Origin: Paenibacillus athensensis
GTDB taxonomy: Bacteria > Bacillota > Bacilli > Paenibacillales > NBRC-103111
Assembly (NCBI RefSeq): GCF_004514475.2
Contig: NZ_MYFO02000005.1
Coordinates: 248,001-312,000, forward strand
Direction of reading: 5' to 3'
Length of the DNA stretch: 64,000 nt
Shown piece after piece: positions 9,979 through 18,735 of the stretch (position 1 is its first letter; each line of letters begins with the position of its first letter). The position numbers and the translations under genes were made by a program. Under the pieces are notes generated by a model. It made no database searches and had not been told where the DNA came from. It saw only the letters and a list, made by a program, of their open reading frames with translations.

Positions 9979-11092
9979 TTATGTTCCCTCCGTTTTCAAA
10001 TGGAAGATCAAGTTGACGATAGATCAGGTTTAGAATCCGCAGCAGCGCTTGCCCATCGTTTCGATCGTTGACATACTCCGCCGCGCGACGAATCCGCTCC
10101 GGAAGAGCTCTATAGGTGAGAAACTGTTCCAGCGTTTCCCTCATGTCCTCTTTCTTGTAAACACCAAGCGCTGCATCCATCCGCACAAAAGGAAGAAACT
10201 CCTCTTCTCCACTCAAATTGATCAGCAGCAGCGGCTTACCCATAATAATCGCATCTAAGGCTGTCGTGGAAAAAAAGGTCATCATCCGGTCACAGCTGGC
10301 GATCAATTGCTCAGTATCCCGATATTTCATCACGATCGCATCTGAGGCAACCTCATCGACGATTGCCTGGATCTCATCTATTTGCTGTCCTGGATGAATC
10401 TGCAGCAGCAACTGGCAACCTCTACTCGCTCCAAAAAATTGGGCCGTTTCCGCTATACTATGATGAATTTCTTCCGGGGTCGGCCGATTGCCTGCTCCCG
10501 GACCTTGCGTCGTGAACAAAATCCATTGTTTGTTCAGATCAAGCCGCAGCTCTCGCGCAAGCTCCTCGCGCTGCGGCTTTTTATTCATCGAAGCATCGAA
10601 GGGAATGCCGCCGGTTAGGACAATTTGGTGAGGATTCATCCCTTCCCGAATGAGAAAATCGCGAGTAAATTCCCCCCACGCAGCAAACAAATTCCCTTCA
10701 AACGGTACAAAGGCATGCCGAGAATAGCGATTCGGCGTACCGTGCTGCAAGATGATGCTGGGAATACGCGTCTGCTTGCAGAAACGGACGGCATTCCTCA
10801 GGATATAATTCACTTCTATGGCAATAAACAATTCGGGCTCCAAATCGGAAATCGCGCGAATCAGCGGCTCCAATCCCCAACCCAAATCAAAATCGTGATT
10901 GCGGGGGAGCTGTGTAAACTCATCCAGCATCCGGTAGGGGAGGTTAAGTTGTGCAGCAATCGCTTGTTCTTCTCGAGTCATCAGGACAAGCGAGACATGA
11001 AAGCGAGTGTCCTGAACGAGCTCCGCAACCAGTGGGAGCAATTTTTTCAAGTGTCGAGGCAGGTAGGAGAAGATCAGCACATTTTTTCTCAT
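9965..11092 (-). CDS. GT-B-fold glycosyltransferase-like protein of the glycan operon
   Basis: Protein of 375 residues with a two-Rossmann (GT-B-like) pattern. An N-terminal RKNVLIFSYLPRHLKK strand-loop is followed by a middle PSIILQHGTPNRYSRH and FAAWGEFTRDFLIREG region, and a C-terminal donor-binding-like segment MMTFFSTTALDAIIMGKPLLLINLSG. The order and motifs recall polysaccharide synthases of the KpsS/sialyltransferase and UDP-GlcNAc 2-epimerase superfold, but I cannot name a family. AGAGGA precedes the ATG. Since it sits directly upstream of neuB and neuA, it may transfer the CMP-activated ulosonic acid; that is inference. Confidence 0.6.
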   Translation of the reverse strand: MRKNVLIFSYLPRHLKKLLPLVAELVQDTRFHVSLVLMTREEQAIAAQLNLPYRMLDEFTQLPRNHDFDLGWGLEPLIRAISDLEPELFIAIEVNYILRNAVRFCKQTRIPSIILQHGTPNRYSRHAFVPFEGNLFAAWGEFTRDFLIREGMNPHQIVLTGGIPFDASMNKKPQREELARELRLDLNKQWILFTTQGPGAGNRPTPEEIHHSIAETAQFFGASRGCQLLLQIHPGQQIDEIQAIVDEVASDAIVMKYRDTEQLIASCDRMMTFFSTTALDAIIMGKPLLLINLSGEEEFLPFVRMDAALGVYKKEDMRETLEQFLTYRALPERIRRAAEYVNDRNDGQALLRILNLIYRQLDLPFENGGNISEPE

Positions 11093-11101
11093 GACATTCC
11101 T

Positions 11102-12226
11102 CTATTTTCTCAAAATGTCGACATTCAACCGTGCTTTATCATACAAACTTCTGGCGTGGCGGAGCATTTGTTGACGCAAATCGAAATTGTTTTCGATCAT
11201 CCGCTCCAAGCTTTGTACAATTTCGTTTTTTTGTTCCTTTAAGCGATAAAAGCTATACACGGGCCAATCCCAGTCCAATAACTGAAAATCCCCCTCCATC
11301 TTTCGGGTATTCGCCGTCAGTCCGAGCAGCGGACAGCCTGCTATTGCAGCCAGACAGGAACCGTGATGCCGGCCGCTTAAATGAACTAACGCTTTACTTG
11401 CCAGCAGCATGTAATCCTGATACGTAAACTTCGCGTAGAAAATTCCTTCTTCTACATCGTAACCCCGCAGAAAATCGTCACCGCCGACATCCGCCAGCAT
11501 AACTTGTACGCCTAAATGATCGCGAATGCTGGTAATCAGCTCTTTAAAATCTTCCCTCGACCAGGAACCGTACCATTTTTCATAAATAGGATGATTTAAT
11601 GACGAGCCTCCAATAATAATAAACTTGTCATCAAAGCGAAATCCCAACGGCAAGCGATTGGCAAATTGGGAGGGCATGTCTGTAAATTTGAATACAGCAT
11701 CGGCTCCAAGCTGTACATGGTCGATCCCTGCAGTTTCAAGCTCTGCCTTGGTAAGCGGCTCACGTGCTACGATGCCATCCAGTTGGACGTAAACAACCTT
11801 TGCCATTGCTTGAATCAGCGACAAGTCGGCCGTATGGTTGACCATATAGACGCGTTTGCCGAGATATTTTTTGGCCAGGTAAGCAAGAAATAATTGATAC
11901 CGGCATTTTACGACATCTTTGTAAATCGAGCCCTCTCCATTGATCAGTACAATGTCGCATTGCCTGATTTTGTCCAACTCAAAACGGAACGCCGTATCCT
12001 GATTGAGCACTTGCAGACACTTTTCGTCCAGCTCGTGCTCCGAATGGGGAAGCAAGCCGATAATTTCGGAGCGCTCAGTATGAAACAGCTTGATCACTCC
12101 GCTTACGCGGTATTGCGGCAAACGTTCTTCCATCAATTCATACATAGCTTGCGTTGTCGCCTTGCACCCCAGGTTGAAATCATCATACGTATCATTAATA
12201 AAAAGAATATTTTTAACGGCGTTCAT
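11102..12226 (-). CDS. Polysaccharide pyruvyl transferase family protein
   Basis: Protein of 374 residues in the polysaccharide pyruvyl transferase (PF04230) family, whose members (CsaB, WcaK types) attach a pyruvate ketal from PEP to a sugar. Typical features are the early INDTYDDFNLGCKATTQAM, IVLINGEGSIYKDVVK, VAREPLTKAELETAGI and ALVHLSGRHHGSCLAAIAG with the conserved RHH histidine motif. I chose the ATG at 12226 (with GAAGGGG upstream), which lies 20 bases after the wzt stop. The longer frame from 12319 has no family-like extension. Pyruvylated sugars in related bacteria bind SLH domains, and an SLH protein is encoded at 36.8 kb, but here the enzyme most simply modifies the exported glycan. 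Confidence 0.82.
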   Translation of the reverse strand: MNAVKNILFINDTYDDFNLGCKATTQAMYELMEERLPQYRVSGVIKLFHTERSEIIGLLPHSEHELDEKCLQVLNQDTAFRFELDKIRQCDIVLINGEGSIYKDVVKCRYQLFLAYLAKKYLGKRVYMVNHTADLSLIQAMAKVVYVQLDGIVAREPLTKAELETAGIDHVQLGADAVFKFTDMPSQFANRLPLGFRFDDKFIIIGGSSLNHPIYEKWYGSWSREDFKELITSIRDHLGVQVMLADVGGDDFLRGYDVEEGIFYAKFTYQDYMLLASKALVHLSGRHHGSCLAAIAGCPLLGLTANTRKMEGDFQLLDWDWPVYSFYRLKEQKNEIVQSLERMIENNFDLRQQMLRHARSLYDKARLNVDILRK

Positions 12227-12245
12227 GCTGCCCCTTCTTTCCTCG

Positions 12246-13481
12246 TCATTGATCCGGATTGACATCCCATGCAGCAGGGATGAAGTATACGGTTTTCTGC
12301 TCCATCGGTCCGTAAGCAATTTTTAAGGTTCTCATTTCAAAACAAATAGTCCGGTTCACTGCAAAAATGATTTTGGAATTCTTGTCCCAAATCGAGATGC
12401 CAAACAAATATTTCCCGGTATTTAGTTGAATGTTCTTCAAGCAAAGCTGAATTGTTTTCAAACCCCTCACATGACCTTGAGCCTCAAGTTGATCCTCGTA
12501 GCTGCTTTTGGCCAACGCCACAGGTACCCCCTCGTCTGTATGAATCAAAACGCTGTAGATCGGTTCTTCAATCCCGTGATGGGCCCGGTAGACCATCTCA
12601 AAGTGTAAATCCTCATCCGTATAAAACAAGCTGCGTTCTTTCCCGTTCCGGTCCTGAAGCTTGACGGATACGATCTCCACTTCATCTGATTGTTTCACAA
12701 CCATATGCTTGTTTCCGTCCTTGACGAACGCTGTCTGCATGTTTTCTTTCTCTGTCATCATCGCCACGTATGAAGAAATTACTTTCTTGGCTTCGCCGGA
12801 TTCGGCAATTCGTCCGTTCTGTATCCACACGACTGAATTGCAGAACTCCCCGATTGCATGCATGTCATGGGAACAGAACAGGATTGTCTTACCCGAACGT
12901 TTGAGTGCATCGATTTTCTCCAAACACTTCTTTTGAAACTTCATGTCGCCAACGCTTAACGCTTCGTCAACAATGAGAATATCGGGGTCCACATTAATTG
13001 AAACTGCGAATGCTAGACGGACAAACATCCCGCTTGAATACGTCTTGACAGGCTGGTACAAGAAGTCACCGATATCGGCAAACTCAATGATCGCCGGAAG
13101 CCGTTCCTCCATCTGGCTTTTGGTGAAACCCATAATGGCCCCGTTCAAATACACATTCTCAAGGCCCGAGTATTCCGGATTAAACCCGCCCCCCAATTCC
13201 AGCAAAGCAGAAACTTTCCCTTCCAGCTGGATGGTGCCTGAAGTGGGCGTCAGCGTTCCCGCAATAATTTTCAACAGCGTCGATTTACCAGATCCGTTCT
13301 TCCCAATGATGCCCACAGTTTCACCTTTACGCACTTCAAAATCGACATGCTCCAACGCGCGAAATTCTTTATGAAGCTTGCGACCGAAGGAAAACACCTC
13401 TTTTAGACGATCTGAAGGCTTGTCATACAGCTTGTAAGCTTTAGTTATATTTTCAATTCGGATAGCGATGTCACCGCTCAT
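12246..13481 (-). CDS. wzt: Glycan ABC exporter ATPase with C-terminal glycan-binding domain
   Basis: ATPase of 411 residues. The nucleotide-binding domain (about 1-240) has Walker A GIIGKNGSGKSTLLK, the YSSGMFVRLAFAVS signature and Walker B PDILIVDEALSVGD. The last 150 residues form a beta-rich Wzt C-terminal domain. In characterised Wzt proteins that domain recognises the finished glycan's non-reducing-end cap before export, coupling chain length to export. The ATG at 13481 has GGGGG seven bases upstream; an in-frame TTG lies six bases earlier. It pairs with the permease gene ending 12 bases upstream, so this cluster uses ABC-dependent rather than Wzx/Wzy export. Confidence 0.92.
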   Translation of the reverse strand: MSGDIAIRIENITKAYKLYDKPSDRLKEVFSFGRKLHKEFRALEHVDFEVRKGETVGIIGKNGSGKSTLLKIIAGTLTPTSGTIQLEGKVSALLELGGGFNPEYSGLENVYLNGAIMGFTKSQMEERLPAIIEFADIGDFLYQPVKTYSSGMFVRLAFAVSINVDPDILIVDEALSVGDMKFQKKCLEKIDALKRSGKTILFCSHDMHAIGEFCNSVVWIQNGRIAESGEAKKVISSYVAMMTEKENMQTAFVKDGNKHMVVKQSDEVEIVSVKLQDRNGKERSLFYTDEDLHFEMVYRAHHGIEEPIYSVLIHTDEGVPVALAKSSYEDQLEAQGHVRGLKTIQLCLKNIQLNTGKYLFGISIWDKNSKIIFAVNRTICFEMRTLKIAYGPMEQKTVYFIPAAWDVNPDQ

Positions 13482-13492
13482 GGCCAATCCCC

Positions 13493-14302
13493 CTAAATCA
13501 CATCGGCGAAGTGAGGCTTCAATTTTTTAAACAATACGATGCCGATCAACATAAGTACCGCAGTGATTAGCCAGAATACACAGGTTTGCTGCATGTCCTG
13601 CCAAAACCATCGATGATATATCAACGAGTCGCGGTAGCCTTTCGTTATATAATATACAGGATTAAATGTATATAAAAAATGAAACTTTTGCGGTACCGTC
13701 TCCAGTGAGTAAAAGATCGGCGTAAGCCAGAAGCCGAACTGAATAAGCATGGCTACGATTTGCCCTACATCTTTTAGGAAAATGACAAGCGTCGAAGTAA
13801 TCCAGGACAAGCTCATTAGCAACACAAACAAAGCAAACAGATAATAAATCAATTGGAAATCATACACATCCGGGTAGTAACCGTACAACGCGAACATCGC
13901 AATCAAGAAGACAATAAAAAACAGATGAACAAAAAAAGCTGAAATAATCTTGATCAGCGGCAGCATGCTGACGCGAAACACCACCTTTTTCACTAAATAA
14001 CTGTTTTCCGAAATGGAGTATGTAGCGGTCTGCAGCCCGTCAGAGAAAAAAAACCAAGGGATCATCGCCCCGCACAACCAGAGAATAAAAGGGAAGTTAT
14101 CGATAGGCGTTGATTTGAAGCCAACCTGAAAGATAAACCAGAAAATAAGAATGGAAATGGTTGGCTGGAGAAATGCCCACACAATACCGAAATAGTTGCC
14201 GGCATATTTGCTTCGGAAATCTTTGCGAGCCAGATCGAAAATCAAGCGCCTGACACGAAACAAATCGATAAAAAATTGACACAATTCCCTTACCTTGCTC
14301 AT
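13493..14302 (-). CDS. wzm: Glycan ABC exporter permease
   Basis: ABC-2 type permease of 269 residues with about six membrane helices. A cytoplasmic amphipathic N-terminus is followed by the family segment ARKDFRSKYAGNYFGIVWAF and the helix pair around FPFILWLCGAMIPWFFFSDGL. The ATG at 14302 is preceded by AGGAGG at eight bases; an upstream in-frame ATG at 14356 would overlap the previous gene and lacks a site. With Wzt it moves the undecaprenyl-linked glycan across the membrane. The start lies 23 bases after the preceding stop codon. Confidence 0.92.
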   Translation of the reverse strand: MSKVRELCQFFIDLFRVRRLIFDLARKDFRSKYAGNYFGIVWAFLQPTISILIFWFIFQVGFKSTPIDNFPFILWLCGAMIPWFFFSDGLQTATYSISENSYLVKKVVFRVSMLPLIKIISAFFVHLFFIVFLIAMFALYGYYPDVYDFQLIYYLFALFVLLMSLSWITSTLVIFLKDVGQIVAMLIQFGFWLTPIFYSLETVPQKFHFLYTFNPVYYITKGYRDSLIYHRWFWQDMQQTCVFWLITAVLMLIGIVLFKKLKPHFADVI

Positions 14303-14325
14303 TGAAACGTCCTCCTGTCTTGCCC

Positions 14326-15999
14326 TTACATAACTTGATACAAAAATATACGCCACGGAGAATCCGTTTCTTCGAAAACGCGCTGCAACTGTAAGCCGTT
14401 GGCTGGCGCGTTTTCGATAAAGGCCGTCGACAGGATGTAGTCGGCCTTCATCTCTTTCAGCTTGTCCAGCCGCAGTTCCAGATTGTGAATGACGGCATTC
14501 TCTTTTTTATCAAAATAAAACTTACGACCGGGGAGCTCGTTGATAAAAATGTAACAGCGATTGCCCCACTTATCGAAATAAGTTTTTAAATCTTCATTTT
14601 TATCCAATTCTTTCTCTATTATTTCTCTGAAGCGATGCTTGTAGTTCAAATCATAATTCGTCAGATATCCATCAAGCGTATACATACCGTTATATTGAGG
14701 AATGCTGGGCCAAAGTCCGATACTCAGCACTCTGTAGTCAGAGGGATCTTTACCTATGTAAGCTTTAATCGAATCGAACAGTTTGACCGAATAATACTCT
14801 TGGAATGAATATACATTGTTTTTGGCACTAGCAGCGTTCGCTTGGCCAATTACCAGTAGCTGCGCAACGATTAGCAGGGCGGCTGCATAACTGCCGCTAG
14901 GCCGGAATTGCGTAATTGCCCGCAGCGAGAGCGCAAACAGCGAGTACCATAGCAGAGGGTCCAGCCAATGAAATCTGGAAAAATTAGCCGTTTTCAACAG
15001 CTCAATATGCTCGCGAAGTCCTGCCCATCCCCAATAGCTCCAAAAGCCGTACCACATCGATATGATAAAAATCAGCGCCAACAGCGCAACCTGCAGAATC
15101 AGTTGCTTCTTGTACGTTCTATATTGCAGCGCCGATACTATAATCCCCAAGATGATGGCCCCCAGCATGATGGGCTTATGAAATGTATAAACGTGGAATT
15201 GCCCGTTAAGAAAATTATCCCAGCCGTTATGCAATGATTGCGTAAAGCTCATGGTGGATATTTCTTTTTCAATCCGGTGCGTAGGAAAACGGTCAATAAA
15301 GGTGGACAAAAGCAGCCTGTATTCGACCAGCACATATACAAAGGACATCAAGCAAATCGCTGCAAAAAAAGGCTTATTTACTCGTTTATTTGTCACCAAG
15401 TCATAACCAAATAATCCGAGCATCAAGGCCAAAAAGAAGGAAAATCCCAAAACTAACGATGAGTAAAAAGGTATGGCGGCGAGAATTAGCCAGTCGCGCC
15501 TTCTGTTGTTTCCATTGCGGATATGCAAAAAGGCGTATAAGGCTAGCGGCTGAGCAGCAACTGTAGCCCCGACTGAAGATAAAAATGGCAGCAGCGCGAA
15601 CAATACCGCAATCCCCGCAGACAACCAGCGGCTCCGTATATTAAAATGACCGGAAAGCAACAGGTACATGCCGATCAACGCGATCATGTGAACGAAAATT
15701 TCGTTGACGGCATAAGCCCAGTAGCTGTCCAAGGCATATTCTAGCAGCAATTGTAAGTTGAACTCGGAACCCAGCGAGTTTCTTGGTACACCATCCAGCA
15801 TATTGGGTATTACAGCATGCAAGGAGCCGAACCATTGCCCGCTCTCCACGAGGATTTTATTGATCGGAAGATTGTAGTCCAGATTGTCGAGAATCGGGAC
15901 ATGATAACCGGGTCCCTGAATGAGCATAGGAGCCTGAAACAGCAATACCAGTATCCCTGCCAGCCAAAGCGCCTTGTGATACCTGACTCCGGTAAAAAT
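14326..15999 (-). CDS. Polytopic membrane protein, YkoS/DUF6044-like, probable AUU start
   Basis: Multi-spanning membrane protein with at least ten hydrophobic helices and a soluble C-terminal domain of about 150 residues. It resembles the large glycosyltransferase-C-like membrane proteins of Bacilli annotated DUF6044 (YkoS); the family name is from memory. The first ATG in frame is at 15930 and a TTG lies at 15945, but neither has a ribosome binding site and both cut into the first helix. The frame is open back to a TAG at about 16014. GGGGGAG (16006-16012) lies six bases before an in-frame ATT at 15999. Starting there gives 557 residues and restores a basic N-terminus plus full first helix. 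It is first in the operon, about 30 bases after the predicted transcription start. Confidence 0.7.
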   Translation of the reverse strand: MFTGVRYHKALWLAGILVLLFQAPMLIQGPGYHVPILDNLDYNLPINKILVESGQWFGSLHAVIPNMLDGVPRNSLGSEFNLQLLLEYALDSYWAYAVNEIFVHMIALIGMYLLLSGHFNIRSRWLSAGIAVLFALLPFLSSVGATVAAQPLALYAFLHIRNGNNRRRDWLILAAIPFYSSLVLGFSFFLALMLGLFGYDLVTNKRVNKPFFAAICLMSFVYVLVEYRLLLSTFIDRFPTHRIEKEISTMSFTQSLHNGWDNFLNGQFHVYTFHKPIMLGAIILGIIVSALQYRTYKKQLILQVALLALIFIISMWYGFWSYWGWAGLREHIELLKTANFSRFHWLDPLLWYSLFALSLRAITQFRPSGSYAAALLIVAQLLVIGQANAASAKNNVYSFQEYYSVKLFDSIKAYIGKDPSDYRVLSIGLWPSIPQYNGMYTLDGYLTNYDLNYKHRFREIIEKELDKNEDLKTYFDKWGNRCYIFINELPGRKFYFDKKENAVIHNLELRLDKLKEMKADYILSTAFIENAPANGLQLQRVFEETDSPWRIFLYQVM

Positions 16000-16035
16000 A
16001 CGTCTCTCCCCCTAAACTTATCGTTTTCTTTACCT

Positions 16036-16064
16036 ATTGTATAGGATTCGTCGGCATCTGTCTA
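16036..16064 (-). promoter_or_regulatory. Promoter of the surface glycan operon
   Basis: On the minus strand, TAGACA (16059-16064), a 17-base spacer and TACAAT (16036-16041) form a good sigma-A promoter. It would start transcription near 16029, giving a leader of about 30 bases before the GGGGGAG site of the first gene. No other promoter of this quality was seen down to base 1, and the genes overlap or nearly touch. Confidence 0.7.
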
Positions 16065-16108
16065 AAATCTGCATATTCTTGGAGAAAATCGTCTTCCAAA
16101 ATGAAGAA

Positions 16109-16138
16109 TTGGAATACCATCCAGCTATATGATAAAAT
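16109..16138 (+). promoter_or_regulatory. Promoter of the divergent Wzy/WaaL-like gene
   Basis: TTGGAA (16109-16114), an 18-base spacer and TAAAAT (16133-16138) make a plausible sigma-A promoter. It lies back to back with the glycan operon promoter, so export and transfer genes could be controlled from one intergenic region. Confidence 0.5.
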
Positions 16139-16173
16139 ATTGTCGTATTTTAGGGAAGGAAGGTCTCAAATTT

Positions 16174-18621
16174 ATGTATAAACAACAAAAAAAAGCACCA
16201 CTTGAGCAATCGTCATTTTTATTTTGGTTGCTGGTTTGTCTGACAACGATTCTGCTGGTCTGGTCGCCCTTTCAAAAGGCACTCTTTAACGGAAATTCCT
16301 TCTCTTTCGAGCGGCCGATCTTTATCACGCTCCTAATGTCTTCGCTGGCGCTGCTGGCCGTGTCGATTCAATTCTTCCTGAAATGGAACACGAGGACGAT
16401 TCGCGATGCGCTCACCCTCTTCGGGCTGCTGATTCCGCTAACCTACCTGATCTCTATCTTTCCCGCAGCTTCCCATTATAATGCAATGACGATGTTACTC
16501 GCACAGATTATCTTCTTCACCTTCTTTTTACTCGGCTCGTACTTTGTCGCGACCAACAAGGGTTTGCATTTCGTGGCGGCACTTTTATGGATGACCGCGT
16601 ATGCCATAGTGGTTTTTGGCATGATGAATTGGCTGGGGGGAGGAAAGCTGGCTGCCAAGCTGGTCGGCTGGTTCTCCAACTCGATTGAATCGGGGGTCTA
16701 TCGCGATGCGGTGATGACCGATTCCAACGGACTCCGACTAACCTCGGTGTTCCAGTACGCAAACTCCTACGCCGCATTTCTGATTGCGTTTATGCTGTCA
16801 GCCTTGTATATGACGCTTATATCGCGGAAATGGCAGTGGACCTTTGTACATGCGTTCATGCTGGCTCCGATGATCGTCTCCTTCTTCTTAACTTTGTCTC
16901 GCGGAGCTATCGTGCTCATTCCTGCTATTGTGCTGATTATCCTGTTTTTCCTTCATATATATCGCCAACTTCTTTTCCTGTTGTATGCAGCCGTTGCATT
17001 CGCCGCATCGCTGCTTGTACTAGGTCCGATCACAAGCCGTGGTACTGACCTGCATACGCAATTCAGTTCTTCCGCCGCATGGTCGGGCTGGATGATCCTG
17101 CTGGCTGCTTCCCTGATCGTGGGGGCGATTGCCGTTGTCTCTCAACGCTATCTGGCCCCGTTGCTCGAACGGAAATTGCAAAATCTTCAGCAAAAGCGCT
17201 TCATGTTGTTTGTGGTTCCGGCAGGAGCGGTTATCGTCGCGGTGCTTGGTGCTATTTTGTTTATCGGCGACACGCCTGCTGCCAAGCTGTTGCCTGAAAA
17301 CGTACGTAGCCGCTTGCAGACGATCAACTTTACACAAAACAGCGTTCTGGAACGCGGTACCTTTTATAAAGACGCAATTAAAGTTTTCAAAGATTATCCG
17401 GTTATCGGCGCTGGCGGTGGCGCTTGGTCAGCGCTTTACGAAAAGTATCAGAACAACCCCTATATCAGTCGTCAGGCGCACAACTTCTTGCTTCAGTATT
17501 TGACGGAAGTCGGATTAGTTGGCTTGCTTGTATTATTGATTTTCCTCGCATCCATTGTTTATTTGTATATCCGATGGCACTTCCAAAGATCCAAGGAAGA
17601 CCGCCCGCACTTGCATTTTATTTTCTTTATTATTCTGATTTCCTTACTCGGCCACAGCTTGATTGACTTTGATCTCAGCTATTTATATCTGGAAATCTTG
17701 GTCTATATTTGCTTGGGTGCTTTGCTCGCCATAGCCGGCGATGTTCAGCTGAAACACAGTAGCTGGAATCGCGCTGCCGTCAATAAAACATTCGCCGCTG
17801 TGCTCGCAGTAGTGTCGGTAGTCGTATTGATCGTCTCCGCCCGAACACTTAGCGCTGAGAATGCCTACAACGAATTCCAACAGGTACGGCAGAGCAGCAA
17901 TAATTATTCCGATATCATCAAGCCGCTGGACCGGGCACTTGATTTGTCGGCTTCCAATCCGACGTATACGTTACAAAAAGTAGCCATTTTATTCAGCGTG
18001 TACAATCAATCGAAAGATGAAAATTTCTATACTCAAGCGACGCAACTCGTCGATCAGCGTCTCCGGCAGGAGCCACATAACCGCCAACTGGTCGATCAAA
18101 AGCTTTCTCTTTACAAGATGAAACAAGACTATAAAGGCGCATTGGATTTCATCTCATCGGAGATGGTAAACTTTCCTTGGGACATTAGCGTATATGAGGA
18201 AAGTATGTCGCTGAAGGCTCAATTGGGCAATGCCGCAAGAATTGCCAACAACACACAGGAAACTGATCGATATTGGAACGGGGCTTTAGCCGACTACAAT
18301 CAGATACAGGAACGGATTCAATCGCTAGAATCGCTGCCTGAAGGGCAGCAGCAAGGCCATCCATTTGCAATTACCAACAAGATCGCGCTGTCTTTGGCTC
18401 AAATCCAATATTTAAAACAAGATTACTCGGCAGCGTCATCAACCTTACAGCCGTATATGGACGTACAAAACTTCAAAGACGCGACAAATAAATCCGTCAT
18501 TCGCTGGTACGTGGCCTCTATGAAGAAGCAAGGACTGGACGTGGCGCAGCTTTATAACAATCTCGTTGCCAGTGATCCTAATGAAGTAGTCGAGGTTCAA
18601 AAAATCATCGACAGCCGCTAA
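16174..18621 (+). CDS. O-antigen ligase/polymerase-like membrane protein with TPR-like tail
   Basis: Membrane protein of 815 residues. About twelve helices (residues 15-560) contain a Wzy/WaaL-type periplasmic-loop signature (RGTFYKDAIKVFKDYPVIG, then ISRQAHNFLLQYLTEVGLVG). The C-terminal 260 residues are soluble, helical and TPR-like. I chose the ATG at 16174 because GGGAAGGAAGG precedes it; an upstream in-frame ATG at 16129 falls inside the promoter. Paenibacillus alvei WsfB, a protein of this class, transfers the finished glycan to tyrosines of the S-layer protein. Since the cluster exports by Wzm/Wzt, an oligosaccharyltransferase role fits better than polymerisation. That assignment is inference. 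Confidence 0.78.
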   Translation: MYKQQKKAPLEQSSFLFWLLVCLTTILLVWSPFQKALFNGNSFSFERPIFITLLMSSLALLAVSIQFFLKWNTRTIRDALTLFGLLIPLTYLISIFPAASHYNAMTMLLAQIIFFTFFLLGSYFVATNKGLHFVAALLWMTAYAIVVFGMMNWLGGGKLAAKLVGWFSNSIESGVYRDAVMTDSNGLRLTSVFQYANSYAAFLIAFMLSALYMTLISRKWQWTFVHAFMLAPMIVSFFLTLSRGAIVLIPAIVLIILFFLHIYRQLLFLLYAAVAFAASLLVLGPITSRGTDLHTQFSSSAAWSGWMILLAASLIVGAIAVVSQRYLAPLLERKLQNLQQKRFMLFVVPAGAVIVAVLGAILFIGDTPAAKLLPENVRSRLQTINFTQNSVLERGTFYKDAIKVFKDYPVIGAGGGAWSALYEKYQNNPYISRQAHNFLLQYLTEVGLVGLLVLLIFLASIVYLYIRWHFQRSKEDRPHLHFIFFIILISLLGHSLIDFDLSYLYLEILVYICLGALLAIAGDVQLKHSSWNRAAVNKTFAAVLAVVSVVVLIVSARTLSAENAYNEFQQVRQSSNNYSDIIKPLDRALDLSASNPTYTLQKVAILFSVYNQSKDENFYTQATQLVDQRLRQEPHNRQLVDQKLSLYKMKQDYKGALDFISSEMVNFPWDISVYEESMSLKAQLGNAARIANNTQETDRYWNGALADYNQIQERIQSLESLPEGQQQGHPFAITNKIALSLAQIQYLKQDYSAASSTLQPYMDVQNFKDATNKSVIRWYVASMKKQGLDVAQLYNNLVASDPNEVVEVQKIIDSR

Positions 18622-18651
18622 GTCTGTTACTTGGGACAAAACAAACAAACG

Positions 18652-18706
18652 AAAAGCTCCCCCCAGCCTCCGGTTGAACCAACCGAAACGCTGAGGGGAG
18701 CTTTAT
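18652..18706. terminator. Bidirectional terminator between convergent genes
   Basis: Inverted repeat AAAGCTCCCC (18653-18662) and GGGGAGCTTT (18695-18704), with a nested CGGTT/AACCG hairpin in the loop. It lies between the convergent stops at 18621 and 18736. T-rich sequence follows the hairpin in the minus direction and a shorter run in the plus direction. Confidence 0.8.
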
Positions 18707-18735
18707 TCATGACGGCTCAAGTGCGGGCGCGTCTG

